Source: Deltaproteobacteria bacterium
GTDB lineage: Bacteria > Bdellovibrionota > Bdellovibrionia > JABDDW01
NCBI GenBank assembly: GCA_013287405.1
Contig: JABDDW010000072.1
Coordinates: 1-7,572 of the forward strand
Direction of reading: 5' to 3'
Length of the DNA: 7,572 nucleotides
Position numbers and translations under genes: made by a program. Positions 1 to 5,952 of the stretch are shown in pieces. Numbering within the stretch: position 1 is the first letter of the stretch; each line of letters starts with the position of its first letter. The notes below the pieces were generated by a model. It was given only the letters and a program-made list of their open reading frames with translations, was not told where the DNA came from and made no database searches.

Positions 1-69
1 TTTATCGCGGGTGAAATGAAATTTTGGAACAAAGAAGTTAACAAAATTCTCAGAGAAAACGGCGATTGA
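1..69 (+). CDS. 3' end of an unidentified gene (5' truncated by window edge)
   Basis: Frame 1 is open from the first base to a TGA at 67-69. It encodes about 22 residues, FIAGEMKFWNKEV then NKILRENGD, a charged, helix-like tail typical of the end of a soluble protein. No start is visible because the gene begins outside the window. The family cannot be named from this tail. It converges on the minus-strand hicB gene, with about 200 bases between them that hold no convincing gene. The call rests only on composition and on the frame being open to the edge, so it is tentative. Confidence 0.4.
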   Translation, partial: FIAGEMKFWNKEVNKILRENGD

Positions 70-269
70 TTCCCCATATTTTTGTGGTTTGGAAGATCAA
101 AAAGTGAATAACCCACGGGCCCATCATTACTGTCCAGAATCTTACTTGGCTGAATTTACCCAAGTTGGAGGCAAGATAAGGAAAAGGGAGGATGTAAAAG
201 ATTAATGTAATCAATAGGTTGGTTTCAAATGCTTGCCTTCTTGAGAACCTTTTCTGAAGAAATCCCATG

Positions 270-695
270 TTAACCTATTTTTAGCATCGGTTCGTACTTT
301 GGATTTATGGCCTCCAAAATCTCAGACAGCTTTTCTAGGCTTGGCATTGTTTTTCCTTGTTCATATTGAGCATAAGAATTTGGAGAAGCAGAACCTAGTC
401 TCTTTGCAATGTCCATAATTTTGAGCCCACTTGTAGCCCTCAATCGGCGCAGTATTAAAGCGAGAAGTTCTTCAGTCATTTTTACGCTAACCAAAAAATT
501 ACTCTCTCCCAAAGGTTCAACCCCCAAAACAATATCTTGTCCGTCAAAAAGAGTTACAATGGCGTCTTTGGCCATTTCATAGGAATCTTTTCTATTTTTT
601 CCTTGGGTGTGAATCCCAAGTGATGGAACCTCTACACCCCACCATTTCTCTTTCTTTTTTGGCGGTATTAAATATCCACCCACAGCAAGTCTCAT
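270..695 (-). CDS. hicB: HicB-family antitoxin with C-terminal XRE helix-turn-helix
   Basis: This is the antitoxin half of a HicAB type II toxin-antitoxin module. HicB binds and neutralises the HicA mRNA interferase and represses the operon. The 141-residue product has the HicB N-terminal fold at about residues 3-50: GGYLIP, the WWGVEVPSLG strand, a TQG turn, then the helix SYEMAKDAI. A Cro/C1-type HTH follows at about residues 75-133 (RLRATSGLKIMDIAKRLG, then SYAQYEQGKTMPSLEKLSEIL). The ATG overlaps the hicA stop in an ATGA junction, and AAGGA lies 8 bases upstream. The length is normal for HTH-bearing HicB proteins and the frame is intact. Its partner hicA carries a nonsense codon, so HicB may persist as an orphan antitoxin or repressor. 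The inverted repeats at 903-961 are its likely operators. Confidence 0.9.
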   Translation of the reverse strand: MRLAVGGYLIPPKKKEKWWGVEVPSLGIHTQGKNRKDSYEMAKDAIVTLFDGQDIVLGVEPLGESNFLVSVKMTEELLALILRRLRATSGLKIMDIAKRLGSASPNSYAQYEQGKTMPSLEKLSEILEAINPKYEPMLKIG

Positions 696-889
696 AATTT
701 ATTTCCTTTCCGCTCATTGTACTCAATAGCTTCTTTTATAATGGCTCGTGCCGTGCCCTCTCTTATTTCTCGATGTCGTGGCACCGTAAGCATATGAACG
801 CCATTGGTCCATTTATCATGCTTTGAGCCGTCATAGGTCGGATATCAACCCAATTCCTTCAGCTTCTTTTCAACGCCCCGCTTTTTCAT
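692..889 (-). pseudogene. hicA: HicA-type mRNA interferase toxin, broken by an in-frame TGA
   Basis: The frame from the ATG at 889 to the TGA at 692-694 is 66 codons, the usual HicA size. It reads MKKRGVEKKLKELG, a stop, then YPTYDGSKHDKWTNGVHM, then LTVPRHREIREGTARAIIKEA. This matches the HicA double-stranded RNA-binding-like fold, including the conserved catalytic-type His in GSKHDKW and the VPRHREI..GTARAI signature. Codon 15 (845-847) is TGA where family members carry an aromatic residue, usually Trp, so a single TGG to TGA change explains it. Recoding is unlikely because TGA ends several other genes here and the hicB Trp codons are TGG. No in-frame ATG after the stop is early enough to rescue the His. 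The rest of the frame has no other lesion, so the inactivation looks recent, or it is a sequence error. Confidence 0.85.
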
Positions 890-900
890 CCCCACCCACC

Positions 901-928
901 ATTTTACATAAAGTTGTGTAAATGTCAA
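901..928 (-). promoter_or_regulatory. Predicted sigma70-type promoter of hicAB
   Basis: Read on the minus strand, a perfect TTGACA -35 box (923-928) is followed by a 16-base spacer and a TAAAAT -10 box (901-906, 5 of 6 to consensus). Transcription would start near 894, leaving a leader of only about five bases before the hicA ATG at 889. That start might therefore be used almost leaderless. The boxes lie within the TTTACA/TGTAAA inverted repeats, so a bound repressor would block polymerase. Confidence 0.6.
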
Positions 929-961
929 TATATTTACATGAATGGATGTAATTGAAATTAC
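903..961. promoter_or_regulatory. Cluster of inverted repeats, probable HicB operator region
   Basis: Four overlapping inverted repeats are visible: TTTACA(903-908)/TGTAAA(917-922); TGTAAAT(917-923)/ATTTACA(932-938); TTACAT(934-939)/ATGTAA(946-951) with a 6-base spacer; and GTAATT(948-953)/AATTAC(956-961) with a 2-base spacer. The first covers the spacer and part of the -10 box of the predicted hicAB promoter. HTH-bearing HicB proteins are known to autorepress through palindromes in their own promoter, so assigning these to HicB is a reasonable inference. The decayed XRE repressor just upstream is an alternative former ligand. Confidence 0.55.
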
Positions 962-1075
962 TGTAAAATACTACTCATAAACCACGACCCTGACAGCACA
1001 GTCTTTTGCCTCAAGTAGCTTTCCTAAAATATACTTTTTCTTCATACCAGCTTCTGTTCCTCTAATCTGTGCATT

Positions 1076-1288
1076 TTAGTCCTCTCCTTCATCTTCTGAT
1101 TCTTCGTATTTACCTGGTACGAACTCCAATAGCTCGCCAGGTTGGCAGTTTAAGGCCTGACAAATTTAATCCAAGGTCGAAAAGCGTATCGCCTTGGCCT
1201 TCCCCGTCTTAAGAACAGAAAATGATGTAATCCACTGACCTATGACATAGGTAAAGGGCTCTCCCTTTGAGGACCCAAGACTAGATTT
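1076..1288 (-). pseudogene. Decayed small Cro/C1-type (XRE, YozG-like) repressor gene
   Basis: The minus frame ending at TAA 1076-1078 reads SFSVLKTGKAKAIRFSTLD, a stop, then ICQALNCQPGELLEFVPG and an acidic tail. This is the second half of the compact Cro/C1 HTH family, whose members normally read ...GKAKAIRFSTL(D/E)xICxALxCQPGDLLEYVP. The stop is TAA at 1166-1168, where the family has a charged or polar residue such as Lys (AAA), so one base change explains it. Upstream the HTH recognition region is poorly preserved and the frame closes at a TGA (1289-1291). An ATG at 1323 opens a different frame that ends after about 27 codons, so a frameshift is also likely. Downstream on the same strand is a 24-codon open frame (1045 to 971, MKKKYILGKLLEAKD...) that may be residue of a former neighbour; it was not recognised. 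Confidence 0.7.
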
Positions 1289-1358
1289 TCAAATTTATTC
1301 AAACCTTGACTAACCCCAAACATGAAATTGCTCGATCCTATATTAGGGTAGGGGCATC

Positions 1359-2342
1359 ATGAAACGAGCTAAAATTGTAATTTTCCTTATCATCATAATA
1401 GGCTTAACGACGACGGTGACGCACGCTGACGTCCAGGTAGAAAAAAACTCCCATAAAAGATACCTTATGGCTGCGATGGGAGATTCAATCTCCGCCGGTT
1501 TATTCGCCGGCACATATCTGTCATGGTTTAATGCCGAAGCAGGTCTCCATGATGACGAAGTTAAAAACGTCGTCAGCCAGGTTGAAGCCACTGGCTTTGA
1601 AGCCATTAATCTCATGGGTACGGCCGCCCACCCTTTCGAAACGCGAACAACTTATTCATGGGCCACCGGAAAATCTATATCGTCACAATACATGCTGCTG
1701 AAATCTCAGATCCAAAAATCCGACCCCAACGCCAGGGTGTCGGCTTATAATGTTGCGGTTTCAGGCGCCTTCACGTCGGATCTTGTTGGCGAAGCAAGCC
1801 AGGTCGTAGCAAAAATGAAAACGGGCAAATTTGATTCTTTAAAATATGTCACTGTATTAATCGGTAGCAACGATGTCTGCCACTCACGCCCTTCAGGTGT
1901 CATGAAAGCCGAAATTCGTCAGACATTCTCCCTTCTCAGTCAAATTAACCAAGCTGAACCCATCCGAGTTCTTATGTCGGGTATACCCAGAATTCCCGAA
2001 ACCGCAACTCCAGATATTCGTTCAGAAAAGACACTTTTTGGTCTTAGCTGCCGTTCCATAAGGGCCATTTTAGGAAGTTGCAAAGCCATGGCTGATTGGA
2101 CCACTCAAGCCCAATACAATGCTCTCATTCAACAGATTCAAGGAGCAAACGAGCTCTTAGCCGAGGCCGCGGCTGATGCCAACAAGAGCTTCACTAATCT
2201 TGATGTTGTGTTTTCAAATCGCATTTTTGATTTCGATTTTGAAGGAGCAGATCTAGCTTTAGATTGCTTCCACCCCAATGCGGCCACCCAAAGTCGCCTT
2301 TCTCAAATTCTTTGGACGGCCCAACCGTGGTTCCAACAATAG
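1359..2342 (+). CDS. Secreted SGNH/GDSL-type hydrolase
   Basis: This is a predicted extracytoplasmic esterase/lipase of the SGNH superfamily; the substrate is unknown. The 327-residue product has a basic and hydrophobic signal peptide (residues 1 to about 23, cleavage after THA). Block I is GDSIS with nucleophile Ser43. The block II Gly is in VAVSGAFTSD (about 132-141). Block III is GSND at 169-172, with Asn171 in the oxyanion hole. Block V is LDCFHP, with Asp302 and His305 completing the triad. All catalytic blocks are present in order. The mature part contains several Cys, consistent with an oxidising compartment. The ATG has a purine-rich GGGTAGGGG sequence just upstream (about 1346-1354). 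It is transcribed away from the decayed toxin-antitoxin patch and is separated by 59 bases from adaA. No terminator was seen after it. Confidence 0.9.
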   Translation: MKRAKIVIFLIIIIGLTTTVTHADVQVEKNSHKRYLMAAMGDSISAGLFAGTYLSWFNAEAGLHDDEVKNVVSQVEATGFEAINLMGTAAHPFETRTTYSWATGKSISSQYMLLKSQIQKSDPNARVSAYNVAVSGAFTSDLVGEASQVVAKMKTGKFDSLKYVTVLIGSNDVCHSRPSGVMKAEIRQTFSLLSQINQAEPIRVLMSGIPRIPETATPDIRSEKTLFGLSCRSIRAILGSCKAMADWTTQAQYNALIQQIQGANELLAEAAADANKSFTNLDVVFSNRIFDFDFEGADLALDCFHPNAATQSRLSQILWTAQPWFQQ

Positions 2343-2401
2343 TTTAAAGCCAGGTCCGAAAATGGCCAGCATAAGTTGAAATTCTCTGGTACACATTGGC
2401 C

Positions 2402-2959
2402 ATGACGCCACAAGGTTATTATCGAGCTCTTCTCAGTAAAGATGTCCGTTTTGATGGAAAATTTTTCTTTGGCGTCAGGACGACCGGCATTTACTGTAGA
2501 CCCATCTGCTCATCACGAAAACCCCACTTTCAAAATGTCATTTTCTTCAAAGAGGCGGCGCAAGCCCAAGAGTCTGGCTTCAGACCCTGCAAGAGATGTC
2601 GGCCCGAATCGACTCCAGGCACGTCCGCATGGGTGGGTAAGTCTGCAACTTTAACCAGAGCCCTTAAACTTATAAAAAGAGGAGTTTATGACCGAGAAGG
2701 CATTTTGGGCCTCGCTCAAAAATTGGGAATCGGAGATCGCCATCTCAGGCGTCTCTTTAATAATAAATATCAAAAATCTCCGAGAGAAACAGCCCTAGAA
2801 AGTCGACTCGAAACTGCAAAAAAATTAATTAAAGATAACTCGCTCCCCATAACCGACGTGGCTATCCTCTCAGGATTTAAATCTGTAAGACGATTTAATG
2901 ATGCCTTCAAAAGACAATTTAAAAGCACGCCATCTCAAGTTAGAAAGGACCATAAATGA
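2402..2959 (+). CDS. adaA: Ada N-terminal zinc domain fused to AraC-type activator (methylphosphotriester sensor)
   Basis: This is a DNA methylphosphotriester acceptor and transcriptional activator of the adaptive response to alkylation. Counting from the ATG, the Ada domain spans about residues 1-72. It contains TTGIYCRPIC and FRPCKRCRPE, giving Zn ligands Cys32, Cys36, Cys63 and Cys66. Cys32 corresponds to the methyl-accepting Cys38 of E. coli Ada (same 4/27/3 spacing). An AraC-family double HTH follows at about 85-180 (ILGLAQKLGIGDRHLRRLF and ITDVAILSGFKSVRRFNDAF). At 185 residues it has the Ada N-terminal half only, with no methyltransferase or AlkA domain. A TTG at 2396 is in frame, but the ATG gives the family-typical MTPxxYY start. 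No strong ribosome site is visible. Its stop overlaps the next start (ATGA), as expected for a coupled adaA-adaB unit. No convincing Ada box was found upstream. Confidence 0.88.
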   Translation: MTPQGYYRALLSKDVRFDGKFFFGVRTTGIYCRPICSSRKPHFQNVIFFKEAAQAQESGFRPCKRCRPESTPGTSAWVGKSATLTRALKLIKRGVYDREGILGLAQKLGIGDRHLRRLFNNKYQKSPRETALESRLETAKKLIKDNSLPITDVAILSGFKSVRRFNDAFKRQFKSTPSQVRKDHK

Positions 2960-3471
2960 TTTATTTGAAAATAATCAAAACTCCTATTGGAGAGCTCACT
3001 TTAATCTCGGCCCAAGGGAAAATCACATCGATCTACTTCGAAGGACGTGAGGACGAAGAAATCTTAAAGGCGGCCACAAAATCCAAGGATCCTCTCCTCG
3101 AAGAGACAGCGGGGCAAATCAAAAACTATTTTAATTACAAACTTGTGGAATTTAAGCTTCCCCTCAATCCGTTGGGAACGAGTTTTCAGAGGAAAGTGTG
3201 GAAGGTCCTCACTCAAATTCCCTATGGGAGAACAATCTCCTATGGCGAACAGGCCCAAATGCTCGGAGACTCAAAAAAAGCGAGAGCCGTGGGAGGAGCC
3301 AATGGAAAAAACCCTATACCCCTCGTGATCCCCTGCCATCGAGTTATAGGTAAAAGCGGAGACTTGACGGGTTTTGGAGGAGGCATAAAAATCAAGAAGT
3401 TTTTGCTTGATTTTGAAGCATCTAACCCATTGAAAAAGCTATCGAAACCTCATATTCAAATGACATTGTGA
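2956..3471 (+). CDS. ogt: Methylated-DNA--[protein]-cysteine S-methyltransferase (O6-alkylguanine repair)
   Basis: This suicide repair protein transfers the alkyl group from O6-alkylguanine (and O4-alkylthymine) in DNA to its own cysteine. The 171-residue product has the small N-terminal domain (about 1-70) and the catalytic DNA-binding domain (about 74-155): GTSFQRKVWKVLTQIPYG, TISYGE (Tyr96), the Arg finger in ARAVGGANGKNP (Arg110, Asn119), and the active site IPCHRVIG with acceptor Cys127. The closing GFGGG..IKKFLL segment is also present. All key residues are intact. The ATG overlaps the adaA TGA by four bases, so the two are translationally coupled. Positionally it is an AdaB, as in the Bacillus subtilis adaA-adaB pair, and it supplies the repair activity missing from the adjacent activator. 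The last 15 or so residues extend beyond the usual fold. Confidence 0.93.
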   Translation: MIYLKIIKTPIGELTLISAQGKITSIYFEGREDEEILKAATKSKDPLLEETAGQIKNYFNYKLVEFKLPLNPLGTSFQRKVWKVLTQIPYGRTISYGEQAQMLGDSKKARAVGGANGKNPIPLVIPCHRVIGKSGDLTGFGGGIKIKKFLLDFEASNPLKKLSKPHIQMTL

Positions 3472-3529
3472 AGTTCATCCAGACACGGTAGAATAGAGTA
3501 ATATTTTATCGTCTAAAACAAACAGTGGG

Positions 3530-4027
3530 ATGATTTTTCGAATGGGCAGGACGTCATTACTTTGTCTTTGCATTTCTCTCTCGATCTCTTCAATGGCTTT
3601 TGGGGGTCTTGGCCAGAGCGAAAGTTCCTGCGAAGACGAAGCTCAATTCTTCAATGTCAAAAGTCATGAAGTGGTCACTAACGAAAAATACAAGGTTCAT
3701 ACCTTACGTTTAAATAGCGGAATGGTCATCAACGAGTATGTCGCAAACAACATCGTCTTTGGAGTCAGCTGGCGAGGCACGCGATATCATCCCCAATTTG
3801 ACAAGCTTTTGGGCGTCCATTTCAACGAGTATAAAGCCCATGAAAACGAACTGCATCACCACAAGGGGACTCGCAATGAGACCCCCAACAGCAAAGGGAG
3901 TCGCTTCAGCACCCTAAGAACAACAAAGATAGTCATGACCCTTGGTGGGCATATGGGTTCTCCCTCAGGAAGCGCCTTTGCACCGAACTCTATGCCTGAG
4001 GGACTATCCATGGATGAAGTTCGATGA
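3530..4027 (+). CDS. DUF2844-like secreted protein
   Basis: This is an exported protein of unknown function and the first gene of a three-gene operon. A signal peptide covers about residues 1-25 (SLLCLCISLSISSMAFG). The core, YKVHTLRLNSGMVINEYV (about 54-71), then NNIVFGVSWRG (73-83) and a FDKLLGVHFNEY stretch (90-101), is the pattern of the DUF2844 family, where a threonine/serine-gated 'reEYV...VFaVsW.Gp..Pdl..LLG.yf..y' motif is typical. The last third is polar and His/Ser/Gly-rich. An internal ATG at 3542 is also in frame. It has TGGGA about 11 bases upstream and would still leave a signal peptide, so the true start is uncertain. The stop overlaps the next start in ATGA. In proteobacteria DUF2844 genes are, to my recollection, often next to DUF3443 genes, as here. 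Confidence 0.75.
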   Translation: MIFRMGRTSLLCLCISLSISSMAFGGLGQSESSCEDEAQFFNVKSHEVVTNEKYKVHTLRLNSGMVINEYVANNIVFGVSWRGTRYHPQFDKLLGVHFNEYKAHENELHHHKGTRNETPNSKGSRFSTLRTTKIVMTLGGHMGSPSGSAFAPNSMPEGLSMDEVR

Positions 4028-5328
4028 AAAACTATCTTATTTCTCTATGTATTTTTCTAACTAGCTGTGGAAGTAGCGTCCAAGTCGGAGGCTTAAGTAG
4101 TACTCCAGCAGTGAATTATCCTTGTCCGACTGGCACTAACGTGATGAAGGTTACGGTCAATGGCAGCCTTTGTAATGCCAGCACTATGTATATCAATATG
4201 CCTTGCGTGTCCGTCACGATTTGTGTTTCCGGGAGCCTTGTCAATTGTCAAACCGTCAACAATATTTTGTTAGACACCGGAAGTTTTGGCCTTCGGATTT
4301 TTTCTTCGGTGGTGTCGCTATCTCTACCTAACACGATCACGGGGGATGTGGCCGAGTGCGCCGAGTTTGGCTCGGGAAGAACCTGGGGTCCCGTTGTACA
4401 GAGCGATGTCTACATGACGGGGATCGGAAATGAACCCAAAGCCACCGTTCCCATTCAACTGATCAATTCCCAATATGAAGGTGGGGACTCTACTCTCTGC
4501 GCAGGCTCTTATGTAGGTCCTTCAGAGGCGGGATACAATGGTATTCTGGGGGTAGGCCTCTGGAACCAAGATTGTGGTAGTGGCTGTACGGGAGCCACTC
4601 CAGAGCCCACTTATTTCGCCTGCAACGGATCAACCTGCTCAAAAACGACAGGTGGGGCATGCAGCGCGGCTTATCCGTCTATAGGATATTGTGGTACCGC
4701 CATGCCTCTCACCTCACAAGTCTCAAATCCCATCCCAAATATTAGCTCTGGCCCAGACACCAACGGTGAAGTCTTGCTCCTCCCAGCGGTCAGTAACGGT
4801 GGAAATATCTCCGCCAATGGATGCATGGTTATAGGTGTAAACACCGCCACCGGAAACAACACGCCTGGGGCAGCCGTCAATGTTTACCAAGCCAATTCGA
4901 GTGTAGAAATGACTATCAGAACAAGCTCCCCCGCGGTCACAAATAATCAATACAGTTTTATAGATAGCGGATCTAATGCTATTTATGCCCCTTCGAATCT
5001 GGGACTTACGAACTGCAGTGGATGGTATTGCCCGGGCAATCTGACCACGGTAAATATGAGTTTAACATCGATCAATGCGGGAGCGGTAGCCTCCTCATTT
5101 TTAGTGATCAATGCTAACGGCCTCTTTAATACGGCCAACAATGCCTTCAATGATTTGACGGGAAACATCACTTTAAACCCATCGACAGATACGGCTATCG
5201 ACCTCGGAATAAATTATTTCTATGGTCGCCCCATTTGGGTCGGAGTTAAAAATACAACTGCGGTCATAAATGGAATTACCTATAGCACCGGAGCGGGAAA
5301 CAACCTTAACGGCTACTGGGCTTATTGA
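4024..5328 (+). CDS. DUF3443-like lipoprotein with pepsin-type aspartic peptidase signatures
   Basis: This is a 434-residue predicted outer-membrane lipoprotein. The signal ends in the lipobox LTSC (Cys15), followed by Gly rather than Asp, so sorting to the outer membrane is expected. The body resembles the DUF3443 family. It carries the pepsin-fold landmarks in order: ILLDTGSFGLRIF with DTGS at 84-87; a FGSGRTWGPV segment (115-124) placed like the pepsin flap region YGTG; YNGILGVGLWN (171-181), like the pepsin DGILGLG strand; and SFIDSGSNAIYAP with DSGS at 314-317. The two Asp residues, 230 apart, would form a catalytic dyad in a two-lobed fold. Sixteen further Cys suggest many disulfides. 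It is coupled to its neighbours by ATGA upstream and TTGA downstream overlaps. Peptidase activity is inferred, and the substrate is unknown. Confidence 0.8.
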   Translation: MKNYLISLCIFLTSCGSSVQVGGLSSTPAVNYPCPTGTNVMKVTVNGSLCNASTMYINMPCVSVTICVSGSLVNCQTVNNILLDTGSFGLRIFSSVVSLSLPNTITGDVAECAEFGSGRTWGPVVQSDVYMTGIGNEPKATVPIQLINSQYEGGDSTLCAGSYVGPSEAGYNGILGVGLWNQDCGSGCTGATPEPTYFACNGSTCSKTTGGACSAAYPSIGYCGTAMPLTSQVSNPIPNISSGPDTNGEVLLLPAVSNGGNISANGCMVIGVNTATGNNTPGAAVNVYQANSSVEMTIRTSSPAVTNNQYSFIDSGSNAIYAPSNLGLTNCSGWYCPGNLTTVNMSLTSINAGAVASSFLVINANGLFNTANNAFNDLTGNITLNPSTDTAIDLGINYFYGRPIWVGVKNTTAVINGITYSTGAGNNLNGYWAY

Positions 5329-5786
5329 AAAAAGGTACCAGCTTACTTTTGGCATCCCTGATGGTATCGACGACGTCGGTGGCTTTTGCAACCACCTTGG
5401 GTCCGACTCCCAAAACCGAATCAACTCCAGAATGCAGAATGCGTCTCTCCAGTTTGGGCAAAATTAACAATTTTAGTCCTAGTACCGAAAGCGAAAAATT
5501 ATTTATTGACTCGGCCCACTGGTTAAGACTTTTCATGGATACCTCTCGACCAGATCTCGAAAATCACCCTATTCCAGGCTTAGCTCCTTTACTTCAATCT
5601 TCCGGCTACGAGGTTTCACCCTCCGCGAAAGAATATATGATCCTTGCCACCGGTTCAGCAGCCTTGACCCCAGAGAATATTTCTCGTGTAAGAAACCTAG
5701 CCGTAAGGGACACAGAAACTTATCGAAACCTAGTTCATAAGGCTATAAAATCTGAATGGGGTTTAAGATCTCACTGGACGCAATAG
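5325..5786 (+). CDS. Small secreted protein of unknown family, third gene of the DUF2844/DUF3443 operon
   Basis: The 153-residue product has a clear signal peptide (KK, then a hydrophobic core, cleavage after VAFA at residue 22) and a mature domain of about 131 residues. The start is TTG at 5325, overlapping the preceding TGA as TTGA. The next in-frame ATG (at 5361) would remove most of the signal peptide, so TTG is preferred. The mature part has one Cys (37), a stretch FIDSAHWLRLFMDTS, a PIPGLAPLLQSSGYEVSP segment and a helical, charged C-terminus (NISRVRNLAVRDTETYRNLV). I do not recognise the family. The tight coupling suggests it works with the upstream lipoprotein, for example as substrate, inhibitor or partner in the periplasm. 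That is inference only. Its stop lies inside a hairpin (5768-5792). Confidence 0.75.
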   Translation: MKKGTSLLLASLMVSTTSVAFATTLGPTPKTESTPECRMRLSSLGKINNFSPSTESEKLFIDSAHWLRLFMDTSRPDLENHPIPGLAPLLQSSGYEVSPSAKEYMILATGSAALTPENISRVRNLAVRDTETYRNLVHKAIKSEWGLRSHWTQ

Positions 5787-5792
5787 TGAGAT
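5768..5792 (+). terminator. Hairpin spanning the stop codon of the last operon gene
   Basis: Perfect 8-base arms, ATCTCACT (5768-5775) and AGTGAGAT (5785-5792), enclose a 9-base loop. The TAG stop (5784-5786) straddles the loop/stem boundary. There is no T-run after it, so it is not a classical intrinsic terminator. It could shield the mRNA 3' end from exonucleases or serve as a weak termination site. Confidence 0.4.
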
Positions 5793-5952
5793 TATAAATA
5801 CGCCTTCTTATATAGTGGATAAAATCTCTTCTGTCGTTAGGATTTTGATTTCGCAATAGAGGTTTAAAGTGGCGTTTGTCACTGCAACATTTTCAACCGT
5901 TAGCAACGCCAAAACCGCACTGGGATTACTCCTCCCAGGTTCTAATTTGGTG
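5793..5952. other. Non-coding or decayed sequence beside a truncated HTH gene
   Basis: No intact gene was found. On the minus strand a 59-codon open frame runs from 5987 to the TAA at 5808-5810, with a protein-like composition (SNPSAVLALLTVENVAVTN and TEEILSTI near the end). Its only possible starts are TTG, and it is out of frame with the HTH remnant that precedes it. On the plus strand a 40-codon frame starts at GTG 5869 after AGAGG. Neither was recognised. There is a small perfect hairpin, CTGGGA/TCCCAG (5920-5938, 7-base loop). TGTCA occurs three times on the plus strand (5877, 5951, 5982). This reads as the residue of a mobile or horizontally acquired segment. Confidence 0.35.

Noticed and set aside
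50..268. A 72-codon minus-strand frame starting one base after the hicB stop, with hydrophobic stretches resembling two membrane segments.
   Set aside because: It has a weak AGG-type ribosome site and no recognisable family, overlaps the plus-strand gene tail at 50-69, and its hydrophobicity can come from AT-rich complement codons. It could be real but cannot be supported.
845..847. TGA read as Trp (alternative genetic code or selenocysteine) to rescue hicA.
   Set aside because: TGA is the genuine stop at several gene ends in the window (adaA, ogt, both DUF genes), Trp codons are TGG, and the neighbouring XRE gene is also broken, by TAA. No selenocysteine element is apparent.
1306..1344. TTGACT and TATATT as a promoter for the SGNH hydrolase gene.
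   Set aside because: The spacer would be 27 bases and the -10 would nearly touch the ribosome site; not a credible pair.
1343..1615. 90-codon minus-strand frame.
   Set aside because: It lies antisense to the start of the SGNH hydrolase, which has full catalytic motifs and a signal peptide; this is a shadow frame.
2343..2401. AAAGCCAGG at about 2346-2354 as a possible Ada box.
   Set aside because: It matches only the first part of the E. coli-type AAAGCGCA box and has no suitably spaced promoter boxes; not enough to call.
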